DNA of 7,004 bases from Bacteroidota bacterium (lineage in GTDB: Bacteria; Zhuqueibacterota; JdFR-76; DREG01). Positions within the stretch are counted from its first letter, which is position 1; every line of letters begins with the position of its first letter. A model generated the notes under the pieces. The model saw only the letters and a list, made by a program, of their open reading frames with translations. It ran no database searches and was not told the origin of the DNA. Positions 1-6,930 of the stretch are shown here, in pieces. The position numbers were made by a program, and so were the translations under genes. The stretch spans positions 1 to 7,004 of the forward strand of contig JAUXJX010000100.1 of NCBI GenBank assembly GCA_030624545.1, written 5' to 3'.

Positions 1-32
1 ATTCTTCGATATGTCAGCGTGCTATCACTCAT
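1..32 (-). CDS. Probable start of actC (NrfD-like membrane subunit of ACIII), 3' part outside window
   Basis: An ATG at 30-32 opens a frame reading MSDSTLTYRR and stays open to the window edge. A purine-rich AAAGGAAA stretch lies about 10-12 bases upstream, just after the actB stop at 53-55. Only ten codons are visible, so the product cannot be identified from its own sequence. The call rests on position: in known ACIII operons actB is followed by actC, a NrfD/PsrC-like quinol-binding integral membrane protein. An earlier ATG at 40-42 meets a stop after four codons and is rejected as the start. Confidence 0.45.
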   Translation of the reverse strand, partial: MSDSTLTYRR

Positions 33-52
33 AAAACGCCCATTTCCTTTTG

Positions 53-2881
53 TTAGGCTTCAGTCTTCCGCAGATAGGTCACGGCCGGTTTCGTGTTCAA
101 TTCCTCCAATTCAACGTATCCCCGGCCATTTGCGGCAAGTTTGGCGACTTCGCTTTCCGGATCCAGAAGATTTCCGAATACGATGGCGTTAGCGGGACAG
201 GTCTGCTGGCAGGCCGTCCTGATTTCGCCATCCGCCACTTTGCGTCCTTCATCCTTCGCGTGATCTTTAGCCAAGCGAATGCGCTGCACGCAAAACGTGC
301 ATTTTTCCATTACACCGCTGCCGCGCACAAAAACATCCGGATTAAGCATCAGGTTCAACGGCTCCTCTCTCGGATAATCAAACCAATTAAACCGCCGGAC
401 TTTAAAGGGGCAGTTGTTGGAACAATAGCGCGTGCCAACACAACGATTATAAATTTGCGCGTTCAAGCCCTCTTCATTGTGGTAGGTGGCGTAGACAGGG
501 CAAACCGGCTCACACGGTGCATTGCCGCAGTGCTGGCACATCATGGGTTGAAACGTGACATTACCCTCGCTGCCGTAGCGGGCTTCAATGCGAATCCACG
601 ACATTTCGCGGCCCTTGAGATGTTCCTTCTCCCCCGTAATCGGGATGTTATTTTCGACATAACATGCGGCCACACACGCGCTGCAACCAGTACATAGATC
701 CAGATCGATAGCCATGGCCCAGCGATAATCCTTGTGTTCGTGGAAGGGATACATGTCGGGCAATCTTTCACCGTGTTCGTCCGGACTATGTTCTTCCTTC
801 CCCGCGTGCAGGTCGTATCTTCTGGCAGCATTTTCATGATCCAGAGACTGCCCGGTCAGAATCGGAAAGGCAATCGTAAGGCCGGTTTTTCTAATGCTGA
901 CGCCATCGACAAAGCTGATATGGTCGCCGGTTGCGGAATCAATCTGAAGCGGTATATCCTTAACCAAATCGCGCTGGATCATGAAGACATCTTCCCGCAG
1001 CCCGGGCTGGAGTCTAACAGGCAGCTTGAGTGTCTGATCTCCCGCCGTCAGTTCAATTTCGTCGAGATTTTCAATACGCATTCTTACGGCGGTTGCACGA
1101 GAAATGGAAATCCACTGACCGTATGAAATTGCACTCAATGGGTCGGGGATTTCCTCGAGCAGGGGCAGGGCACGGCTGCGACCGTCGTAGGATCGGAGAG
1201 ATGGCGCGATGAAAAGAACCGGCTCCGAGACCGGTTCCTGCAGATCAAATTGTGCCAGCGCCGATCTTGCCGAGCGTGAGTTGAGGACAACTCTTCTTGA
1301 AGAGACGCTCTCCTCGAGGTAACCCCGGTCAAGCAGTTCTTCGATTTTCGCTCGCCCAAATCGTTCCCGCCACTTTCTGAAAAGATATTCCTGAAAAGTC
1401 GGCTGGTCAGAAGCGCCGATCTTTCGCAGCGATAGCTCGATAAAGATATCTCCAACGGTAAGAGTATTGTGTAACGGTTCTATTACCGGCTGGATTACAT
1501 TCAATATTCCGCGCCGAGACTCTACATCACCCCAGGACTCCAATGAATGCGAAAGTGGAAGAACCACATCGCAGGCTTCCGCGGTTTCGTTCATCAATAG
1601 TGAAAAAGCAACACGAAACTTGGCCCCGCTTAAATTCTCCATAAACGGAATGGACGGCGGCAACGTGCGGCTGGGATCCACGTCAGAGAGAAAGATCACT
1701 CCGATGTCACCATCTCTTAATCGAGTGGAGAGTTTCTCCATATCCTGCAATGAGCCGAGGCCGCCGAGATTTTCTTCTCGCGAAAAGTCGATTACCGAGC
1801 CGATCATGCCCATGGCCCATTGAATCAGGCCGGCGACGATTGCGGTCTCGAGTCCGTTTCTGTTGCTGGTCGACACGCCGCCGACAATAAGTAGAGGATT
1901 CTGCGCCTTGCCGAATTCATCCACAAGTTTGGAGACATCCTCCGGCTCGAGTCCCGTCTTCTCTGCAGTCTCTGCAAGCGAAGGATTTGGCAGGGAACCA
2001 AGCAGTTGTGTAGATAGACTGTTTTTTGTTTTGCCGGCAAGGCTTCTCAACAGATAGACCAGCAAATATGCTTCGCTGCCGGCTTTGACCGCAAATCGCT
2101 CATTAGCGCGAAATCCGGTTGTGCTGACGTGGGGTTCCACATGATAGAATGAAAAGTGTCCGGCCTTCACGGCTCGCGCAAATTGCTTGGCGTAGGATAC
2201 CGGAGAAACAAACGTCTCGAAAAGATCGGCGCCAACGGAGAGCAGAAAATCGCAATCTTCAATTTTGTAGAGTGGAATCTCGTCGAATCCGAAGAGAACC
2301 CTGTTTGCCTCGCGGAGATTTGTATGGGAATAGAATTCATAATCCGGCAGCTTTTCGATGCCCATTCTCCGGCAGTTGTCGTCGAGAAGATCTACCAGGG
2401 AACCCGTGGTCCGGCCGGAAAGATAGACGTTCCTGGTTTGATCCAAATCAGAAGACTCCAGCGCTTTCAAGATGCTTATGAATGCTTCCTCCCAGGAGGC
2501 CTCCACAAAATCTCCATCTGCACTTTTGATCAGCGGGTTCTTGATCCGTTGAGGATGATAAAGCCTTGTGATCGAAGACTGACCACGAACACACAATGCG
2601 CCGTCATTTACGGGATGCTGCTCAATTCCATCCAGCTTAATGGGCACCCGCATATATTTGTTATTGATCAGTTTTTCCCGGATTTTCGCCGATGCTCCGC
2701 AATTGGCCGAGCATTCGGTACAGCTCGTATTATGATAGACTGCTGTTCCAGGCAGAATCTCCTCTTCCGGGGGCACCAGGTACGGGATCAGCTTCTCGGT
2801 ATTCTTGTTAAGACCGCAAGATGTTGTCAGTGAGGCCGTTGAGGCGACCCCTATCATTTTCAGAAAATCCCGTCTTCGCAT
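53..2881 (-). CDS. actB: ACIII subunit ActB: molybdopterin-oxidoreductase-like domain fused to a four-cluster ferredoxin domain
   Basis: This 942-residue protein is the iron-sulfur subunit of alternative complex III, which relays electrons from quinol towards cytochromes and the terminal oxidase. Residues 2-11 carry a Tat-like motif (RRRDFLK). A cysteine at 22 could be lipidated, but the preceding residues are a poor lipobox. Residues about 45-670 resemble the catalytic subunit of molybdopterin oxidoreductases and keep a Cys quartet (54, 57, 61, 97). From about 715 to the end lies an HybA/PsrB-like ferredoxin domain with four cysteine groups: 730/733/736/740, 782/785/790/794, 814/820/824 and 861/864/891/895. 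The third group has Thr817 where a fourth Cys is expected, fitting three [4Fe-4S] and one [3Fe-4S], as described for ACIII. The start is the ATG at 2881, which has GGAGGAA just upstream; an in-frame TTG at 2899 overlaps that site and is unlikely. actA ends 21 bases upstream. Confidence 0.93.
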   Translation of the reverse strand: MRRRDFLKMIGVASTASLTTSCGLNKNTEKLIPYLVPPEEEILPGTAVYHNTSCTECSANCGASAKIREKLINNKYMRVPIKLDGIEQHPVNDGALCVRGQSSITRLYHPQRIKNPLIKSADGDFVEASWEEAFISILKALESSDLDQTRNVYLSGRTTGSLVDLLDDNCRRMGIEKLPDYEFYSHTNLREANRVLFGFDEIPLYKIEDCDFLLSVGADLFETFVSPVSYAKQFARAVKAGHFSFYHVEPHVSTTGFRANERFAVKAGSEAYLLVYLLRSLAGKTKNSLSTQLLGSLPNPSLAETAEKTGLEPEDVSKLVDEFGKAQNPLLIVGGVSTSNRNGLETAIVAGLIQWAMGMIGSVIDFSREENLGGLGSLQDMEKLSTRLRDGDIGVIFLSDVDPSRTLPPSIPFMENLSGAKFRVAFSLLMNETAEACDVVLPLSHSLESWGDVESRRGILNVIQPVIEPLHNTLTVGDIFIELSLRKIGASDQPTFQEYLFRKWRERFGRAKIEELLDRGYLEESVSSRRVVLNSRSARSALAQFDLQEPVSEPVLFIAPSLRSYDGRSRALPLLEEIPDPLSAISYGQWISISRATAVRMRIENLDEIELTAGDQTLKLPVRLQPGLREDVFMIQRDLVKDIPLQIDSATGDHISFVDGVSIRKTGLTIAFPILTGQSLDHENAARRYDLHAGKEEHSPDEHGERLPDMYPFHEHKDYRWAMAIDLDLCTGCSACVAACYVENNIPITGEKEHLKGREMSWIRIEARYGSEGNVTFQPMMCQHCGNAPCEPVCPVYATYHNEEGLNAQIYNRCVGTRYCSNNCPFKVRRFNWFDYPREEPLNLMLNPDVFVRGSGVMEKCTFCVQRIRLAKDHAKDEGRKVADGEIRTACQQTCPANAIVFGNLLDPESEVAKLAANGRGYVELEELNTKPAVTYLRKTEA

Positions 2882-2885
2882 GTAG

Positions 2886-2892
2886 TTCCTCC
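2886..2892 (-). promoter_or_regulatory. Strong Shine-Dalgarno site that fixes the actB start
   Basis: GGAGGAA on the minus strand ends four bases before the ATG at 2881. It argues for translation beginning at MRRRDFLK and against the longer reading from the TTG at 2899, whose codons would contain this site. Confidence 0.8.
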
Positions 2893-2902
2893 GAGTCAAA
2901 CC

Positions 2903-3415
2903 CTATTTGTGGCAGGTATAGCAGTCACGCGAGGCATCTCTAGCCTTGTGGCAGTCGATGCAGAAACCCATTTTTAGCGTCGTAACTTTGCGCACCCGTG
3001 CTTGGGCAGCCAATTCTCCGTGACAGTTGCTGCAATCCAGTCCCGCTTTGATGTGGCGCTTGTGGGAGAAGTAAACGTGCTCCGGAACCGAATAGACCTT
3101 TTCCCATGGAATAGGTTCTTGATTTTCCCAATACTGTGTAAGTTTCTTGACCTCTTCTTTATCCGTGGCCACCGCCTTGTGGCATTCCATGCACTTGGAC
3201 AGAGGAGGAACGGAAGCACTGATCGCACGCTCTACCGTCTGATGGCACAATGTGCAGGCAAATTTCAGTTGGCCGACATGAAGCTCATGGCTGAAATCGA
3301 TGGGCTGCTCGGGCGCCTTTTTGAAATCATGCCAGTAGACAGCAAATCCCAGGGTTATCACAGCGAAAAAACCAAAATAGAGAAAAACAATTCCGTTGAA
3401 AATTCGACTCTTCAC
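2903..3415 (-). CDS. actA: ACIII subunit ActA-like pentaheme cytochrome c
   Basis: A 170-residue membrane-anchored multiheme cytochrome, expected to take electrons from ActB on the outer face of the cytoplasmic membrane. One hydrophobic segment (about residues 7-27) anchors or exports it. Five CXXCH motifs are visible: CTLCH (54-58), CMECH (75-79), CSNCH (128-132), CIDCH (152-156) and CYTCH (165-169). Extra histidines at 43, 46, 113, 118 and 121, in FSHxxH-like settings, could be distal ligands, as in cytochrome c7/NrfH-type proteins. Five hemes match the pentaheme ActA of characterised ACIII, and actB follows after 21 bases. The GTG at 3415 is preferred because AGGAG lies six bases upstream; an ATG two codons earlier (3421) directly abuts that site with no spacing. 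The difference is two residues. Little else is likely, given the neighbour. Confidence 0.88.
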   Translation of the reverse strand: MKSRIFNGIVFLYFGFFAVITLGFAVYWHDFKKAPEQPIDFSHELHVGQLKFACTLCHQTVERAISASVPPLSKCMECHKAVATDKEEVKKLTQYWENQEPIPWEKVYSVPEHVYFSHKRHIKAGLDCSNCHGELAAQARVRKVTTLKMGFCIDCHKARDASRDCYTCHK

Positions 3416-3421
3416 TACCAT

Positions 3422-3426
3422 CTCCT
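3422..3426 (-). promoter_or_regulatory. Shine-Dalgarno site of actA, which affects the start choice
   Basis: AGGAG on the minus strand directly touches the ATG at 3421 but sits six bases before the GTG at 3415. That spacing favours the GTG. The site also overlaps the stop of a 14-codon open frame that fills the upstream spacer. Confidence 0.6.
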
Positions 3427-3465
3427 ATGAGCTTGCGCAATCACCACAAAAAAGTTCTCCGGCCA

Positions 3466-4755
3466 TCATTGCCTTTTCGCAAGTTCTTCCATTAAGTATT
3501 CGGCAACCGCTGTGGCCTCAGCTTTCTTCACTCCCTGGTTTGGCATTGGTGGATAGTCGGGATCTATCTTAGCCGGGTTCATAATAAATTCGATCAAAGC
3601 ATCCTCGTTGTCGACATATTTCGGCAGCACGGACATATAAGGCGGACCGACGATGCGTGTGTCAAAAGTATGGCAAGCCACGCAGATGCGATTAAAGACC
3701 TCAGTTCCGTCTACCTGGGTGGCGGCTTCCTGTCGACCCTCACGCGCGGCGAGGATTTGCTGATGAATCTCCTCGGCTTTCTTGGCCAGCAGTTTCTCCC
3801 GCTCGAAATTGGCATTACCCGCTGCAATTTGGTCGTTCACAGTCATCACGATGAAAGTAGCCAGAAACAGGATGAAAACCACCCCCGAAAACCTCTGGTT
3901 GGCCGAGTTGAGGCTCGAGTAAAGGAACATGGAAATGATCATGAGCATGAACAGCGTAACACCCCAGACTGCAAAAACCGTCTCAGACGATGCCGCATCG
4001 GGAAAGGTGAGCAAATTCCAGCAGATAAAAATAGGCTGCAAAAGAACGGAAACCAGGGCTAATATGGCGGCAAATTTCTTCACGAAGTTTGCGTAATCCG
4101 GATCGAGGTCTTTCTTTCTTTCGGGCCAGGAAAAGTAGAAATAGAGGATGGCCGCCCCGGTAAGTGCGAAGGTGAAGAACAGGAACATTCCATGTCGTGG
4201 AATTTCGTTCTCATAAATAAACAGCGGGAACGGGGTATTGACGAAAGGCCACTTCTCGGGGAAAAAGATGAGGGAAGTGGTACTTGCCAGTATAATGTAT
4301 CCGCCAAAGAAAGCCAAAACCGCTCCCAGTCCAAGCAATATGTGCAGAGGGAACAGCCGATCACGATTGGAAAACGACCCCTTATAGAAATAAAGAAGAA
4401 CAAAACCTGCTACGGCCAATAGGGCCACGATGAGCAGATAATTTGCAATCTTGAATCCTGAACCCTGGTATAACTGAGAAAACGCGAGGATGAGGGTGAA
4501 AAGCGGTAATATGCCAAGTAGAGCTGGGGCGCTTCTTTTTGAGGTCACCAGCTCAATCAATTCCCGTGAAAACCGCAGGTGGATCGGGTTGCTTTCCCGC
4601 TTATCCAGTGCACTAAAAACAGAGGAAAAAAAGACTCCACCCATTACGATGCTCACGTAAGGAATGTGGATAACCAGCATTAATGTGATTATGGCTTTCA
4701 GCAAGGTAATATGCTCTGCTGAAATGGAAAGAGCGACATTCTCAAGAAAACCCAT
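3466..4755 (-). CDS. Polytopic membrane protein with C-terminal monoheme cytochrome c domain, possibly CydA-like
   Basis: A 429-residue integral membrane protein with about eight hydrophobic segments (roughly residues 18-50, 78-95, 102-124, 136-160, 187-209, 226-250, 260-281, 290-307). A charged, probably coiled linker (315-345) follows, then a cytochrome c domain with CVACH at 358-362 and a likely axial Met404 in PPMPNQG. The N-terminal half resembles cytochrome bd subunit I by eye: His30 at the end of the first helix (IHIPYVSIVMGG) is placed like the CydA heme ligand near residue 19, and His188 in PRHGMFLFF is placed like the CydA ligand near 186. The CydA quinol-loop motif GRQPW is absent, and no cydB is adjacent. 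Other histidines within or near helices are 15 and 138. Its reaction is unknown; electron transfer between quinol or ACIII and cytochrome c is an inference. The ATG at 4755 has AAAAGG seven bases upstream. actA follows about 50 bases downstream, suggesting one transcript. Confidence 0.75.
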   Translation of the reverse strand: MGFLENVALSISAEHITLLKAIITLMLVIHIPYVSIVMGGVFFSSVFSALDKRESNPIHLRFSRELIELVTSKRSAPALLGILPLFTLILAFSQLYQGSGFKIANYLLIVALLAVAGFVLLYFYKGSFSNRDRLFPLHILLGLGAVLAFFGGYIILASTTSLIFFPEKWPFVNTPFPLFIYENEIPRHGMFLFFTFALTGAAILYFYFSWPERKKDLDPDYANFVKKFAAILALVSVLLQPIFICWNLLTFPDAASSETVFAVWGVTLFMLMIISMFLYSSLNSANQRFSGVVFILFLATFIVMTVNDQIAAGNANFEREKLLAKKAEEIHQQILAAREGRQEAATQVDGTEVFNRICVACHTFDTRIVGPPYMSVLPKYVDNEDALIEFIMNPAKIDPDYPPMPNQGVKKAEATAVAEYLMEELAKRQ

Positions 4756-4875
4756 TGGTAGACCTTTTAGCCGATTAGTTGCCGTCCATTTGTATATTCT
4801 ATTATGTGGATGTCGAGGCCATGGCGCACTGAATCCCAGGTTCGATTGCTGTCATCGTGAACACGCCCCTGCAGT

Positions 4876-4915
4876 CCCCTCTCGAGACGCTGTCCTGAGC
4901 GTGACGAAGGAGGGG
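4876..4915. repeat. REP-like GC-rich nested hairpin
   Basis: The arms CCCCTC (4876-4881) and GAGGGG (4910-4915) are perfectly complementary. Inside them ACGCT (4887-4891) and AGCGT (4898-4902) form a second stem around a six-base loop, GTCCTG. The core TCCTGAGCGTGACGAAGGA resembles a widespread intergenic palindromic repeat of the TCCTGAGCG...GAAGGA type that I recall from many environmental genomes; that resemblance is from memory. No T-run follows on the minus strand, so it is not a classical intrinsic terminator. Confidence 0.5.
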
Positions 4916-5003
4916 AAAGAAAACGCGAAAATGTTTTCAAATGTGTATAACCCATAACTGACAAGCCTCATAATCCGCAATTCCTAACCTGGATAATTCA
5001 TAA

Positions 5004-5022
5004 ACCACAGAGAACACAGAGA
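5004..5022 (+). repeat. Left inverted-repeat arm of the MITE-like element
   Basis: ACCACAGAGAACACAGAGA. The unit CACAGAG occurs twice within the arm, eight bases apart, so the arm is itself an internal tandem of a short motif. It pairs with 5151-5169, with two mismatches in the middle. Confidence 0.7.
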
Positions 5023-5150
5023 TAAAATTATTGTATTTATAGTAGTTAAAGGCAATTTCCTTCAATTCAAATCAAAAACTCAGTTTTCACTTAGAGAAAA
5101 GATTTTCTAAATAACACATTGATTTTCAAGGATTAATATTTTTTGTTTTT

Positions 5151-5169
5151 TCTCTGTGGACTCTGTGGT
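5151..5169 (-). repeat. Right inverted-repeat arm of the MITE-like element
   Basis: On the minus strand this reads ACCACAGAGTCCACAGAGA, differing from the left arm only at the two central bases (TC for AA). It ends 12 bases from the stop codon of ctaB. Confidence 0.7.
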
Positions 5170-5181
5170 GAATAATTCACG

Positions 5182-6045
5182 CTAATTAACCAAACTGTCG
5201 ATCGACATCAGCAAAATGACAACGAGCGCATAGATATTGATCTGCCGAAACGCATATCCGGAAGAAAATGTATGGCCGCCGGTCCCGAACATCTTTGAAG
5301 ACTGGTAGACCAGCCAGATCGCGGTGATATACAGACCAACGTTAATTACCGGGATATCTACAACGCCAAAGAAAGGAATCAAGACACAAGCCACTGCACT
5401 GGCGACGATCCAAATAAAGATGAGGCGTTTTATCTGGTCATTCGAGAACAACGCCGTGAGCGAGGGAAAGCCCGCCTTTTCATATTGACGTCCGTAGAGC
5501 AGGATCAGCAACCAGAAATGCGGAACCTGCCAGATAAAGAAAAAGAACATGACCGCTAAGATTGGGGGGTCCAGTATATCCCCACCTCCTGCGGCCCAGC
5601 CAACGGCCGGTGGTATTGACCCAATCAGAGAACCGGGGACAACCGCGAAAGCGGTTACCTTCTTAAGATTGGTATAAACTCCATTATACCAAACCAGTGC
5701 CAATAATCCCAGGAAAAAAGCGGGAAGATTGGTTCCAAAGTATAGAATAACGGAACCGGTTAGCACAAATACAAGCGAAATCAACAATGCAAGGACAGGG
5801 CTCACCCTCCCTGTTGGAATCGGGCGATTCCGGGTGCGTTCCATTAGTGCATCCGGCCGCCTTTCTTGATACTGGTTCAATACCGCGGATCCAAACGCTA
5901 AGAACAAAATGCCAAAAGTGGGAGCCAAAATGTCCAAAGAGAGAGCCTTGGCCGCAAGGATAAATCCAACGGAGGTGGTAAAGGTTGAAAATACCGAGAT
6001 TCTGAATTTGATCAATTCGAGCAGTATCTGAAATCTTTGGCCCAC
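5182..6045 (-). CDS. ctaB: Protoheme IX farnesyltransferase (heme O synthase)
   Basis: A 287-residue UbiA-family membrane prenyltransferase that adds a farnesyl group to heme B, giving heme O, the precursor of heme A for aa3/caa3 oxidases. The prenyl-diphosphate-binding region is clear at residues 57-80 (N57, E61, D65, then MERTRNRPIPTGR). The family pattern NxxxDxxxD has Glu at its second position here, a conservative change that I recall from Bacteroidetes-type relatives. YNGVYTNLKK (120-129), GSIPPAVGW (142-150) and WQVPHFWLL (172-180) are further CtaB/CyoE hallmarks. Length and about eight to nine hydrophobic segments are normal, so it looks complete. It begins with GTG at 6045, preceded by AGGA at five bases' spacing, and lies 18 bases after the coxB stop, so the pair is probably co-transcribed. 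Confidence 0.95.
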   Translation of the reverse strand: MGQRFQILLELIKFRISVFSTFTTSVGFILAAKALSLDILAPTFGILFLAFGSAVLNQYQERRPDALMERTRNRPIPTGRVSPVLALLISLVFVLTGSVILYFGTNLPAFFLGLLALVWYNGVYTNLKKVTAFAVVPGSLIGSIPPAVGWAAGGGDILDPPILAVMFFFFIWQVPHFWLLILLYGRQYEKAGFPSLTALFSNDQIKRLIFIWIVASAVACVLIPFFGVVDIPVINVGLYITAIWLVYQSSKMFGTGGHTFSSGYAFRQINIYALVVILLMSIDSLVN

Positions 6046-6063
6046 GTGCGTCCTGCTGTCGCC

Positions 6064-6930
6064 TTAGTTAAGCGCTTTTAAATATGAAATGATTGCGTTA
6101 ATGTCCTCGTTTGAAAGAAATCCGGCCTGCGGCGGCATTAGGTTTTGAAATCCCTTTACCAACTCCGAGCTGGGATCAAGAATCGACCTGCGAATATAAC
6201 TCTCATCCACCACAAGTTGTCTTTCTTCCCCGTTTGATACGACGGTCGTACTTCTGCCATATAGTCCTTTGAAGCTGGTACTCACCAGGCGCGAGCCGTC
6301 GGTAGAATGGCAGGCAATGCAGCCCCTGATTTTGACCAGCTCCGCTCCTTTGGCAGTGCCAGTCCCTGCAGGTTCCACAGAAACCGTGGTCTTCGACTCG
6401 ATTTGAGAGGCGTTGGCGCTATACCACGATTCATATTCCTCCAGCGGGAGCACCGCAACCGTTGACAGCATGTATGAATGCTGCAAACCGCAATATTCCG
6501 CACAGAAGACATCAAAATTCCCAACCTCATCTGCCCGGAACCATAGGTATTGATCTTGACCCGGAACGACGTCAAACTTCAGGCGGAACGCCGGAATGTA
6601 ATAGCTGTGCAGAACATCCCTGGAATGGAGATTCAATTTTATGTTTCGATTTAGCGGAACAAACAGGGTGTCCGTTTTGGCGCCATTGTCATATTCATAG
6701 GTCCAAGACCACATCTGGGCCGTCACATCAATTTCCATCGCGTCTTCAGGAACCTCACGGATGTACTTGTAATTGATCCAACCAAAATAGAACATAGCGA
6801 GGACCAGAATGGTTGGAATCACGGTCCAGAGCATTTCCAGAAAGGCATTGCCGGGGATATCCTTCGGCTCAGGATTTCTCTTGCGGTGATAACGGATGAC
6901 AAAATAGATCATCGCCCCCGTAATCACCAC
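6064..6930 (-). CDS. coxB: Cytochrome c oxidase subunit II, caa3 type with fused cytochrome c (main frame, 5' end in another frame)
   Basis: Subunit II of a heme-copper oxygen reductase, accepting electrons through its own heme c and passing them through CuA to subunit I. Numbered from the GTG at 6930, the frame holds the end of the first membrane helix, a second helix (about 34-51), the aromatic stretch MWSWTYEY (73-80), and a complete CuA site: His108, Cys143, Glu145, Cys147, His151 and Met154 (CAEYCGLQHSYM). After a linker (about 172-195) comes a cytochrome c domain with CIACH at 204-208 and a likely ligand Met265 in LMPPQ. The GTG is probably not the true start: no Shine-Dalgarno precedes it, and the missing half of helix one is encoded upstream in another frame (6930-7004). 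The stop is 18 bases before ctaB. Subunit I is not in the window. Confidence 0.92.
   Translation of the reverse strand: MVITGAMIYFVIRYHRKRNPEPKDIPGNAFLEMLWTVIPTILVLAMFYFGWINYKYIREVPEDAMEIDVTAQMWSWTYEYDNGAKTDTLFVPLNRNIKLNLHSRDVLHSYYIPAFRLKFDVVPGQDQYLWFRADEVGNFDVFCAEYCGLQHSYMLSTVAVLPLEEYESWYSANASQIESKTTVSVEPAGTGTAKGAELVKIRGCIACHSTDGSRLVSTSFKGLYGRSTTVVSNGEERQLVVDESYIRRSILDPSSELVKGFQNLMPPQAGFLSNEDINAIISYLKALN

Larger units (their letters stand above)
4993..5179. mobile_element. Probable MITE-like element with 8-bp target-site duplication
   Basis: The left end reads ACCACAGAGAACACAGAGA at 5004-5022. The right end, read on the minus strand from 5169 to 5151, is ACCACAGAGTCCACAGAGA, identical at 17 of 19 positions. 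The perfect direct repeat ATAATTCA lies outside both ends, at 4993-5000 and 5172-5179, as expected of a target-site duplication. The interior (about 128 bp) is strongly AT-rich and has no coding potential. The form suggests a non-autonomous element moved by a transposase elsewhere, or a dispersed intergenic palindrome. It starts just after the ctaB stop. Confidence 0.55.
4756..5181. other. AT-rich intergenic region with repeat structures and no credible gene
   Basis: This 426-base stretch separates ctaB from the membrane cytochrome gene. Short open frames here have no recognisable motifs and read through repeat structures. It contains a MITE-like element (5001-5171) and a GC-rich hairpin (4876-4915). 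A promoter for the downstream cluster would be expected here. The AT-rich stretch near 4795-4810 (minus strand TAGAATATACA) contains -10-like hexamers, but I found no -35 at proper spacing. No classical terminator follows ctaB. Confidence 0.7.

Noticed and set aside
50..697. Long plus-strand open frame opposite the end of actB
   Set aside because: It lies entirely antisense to the ferredoxin domain of ActB, whose cysteine motifs are intact; its own product has no recognisable features.
2156..2833. 225-codon plus-strand open frame opposite the start of actB
   Set aside because: It is antisense to a clearly coding region and its product shows no motifs; it looks like a shadow of the codon pattern of actB.
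4780..4830. Sigma70-like promoter for the membrane cytochrome gene
   Set aside because: TAGAAT and TATACA hexamers are present on the minus strand, but the nearest TTGACA-like hexamer (TCGACA) is only 9 or 14 bases away, not about 17.
4767..4964. 65-codon minus-strand open frame in the intergenic gap
   Set aside because: It reads through the REP-like hairpin, its peptide is low in hydrophobic order and rich in Arg/Ser, and it has no convincing ribosome binding site.
5093..5110. Short palindromes (AGAAAA/TTTTCT and AAAACT/AGTTTT) inside the MITE-like element
   Set aside because: The arms are short and AT-only or nearly so, with 1-2 base centres; they are expected by chance in such AT-rich sequence.
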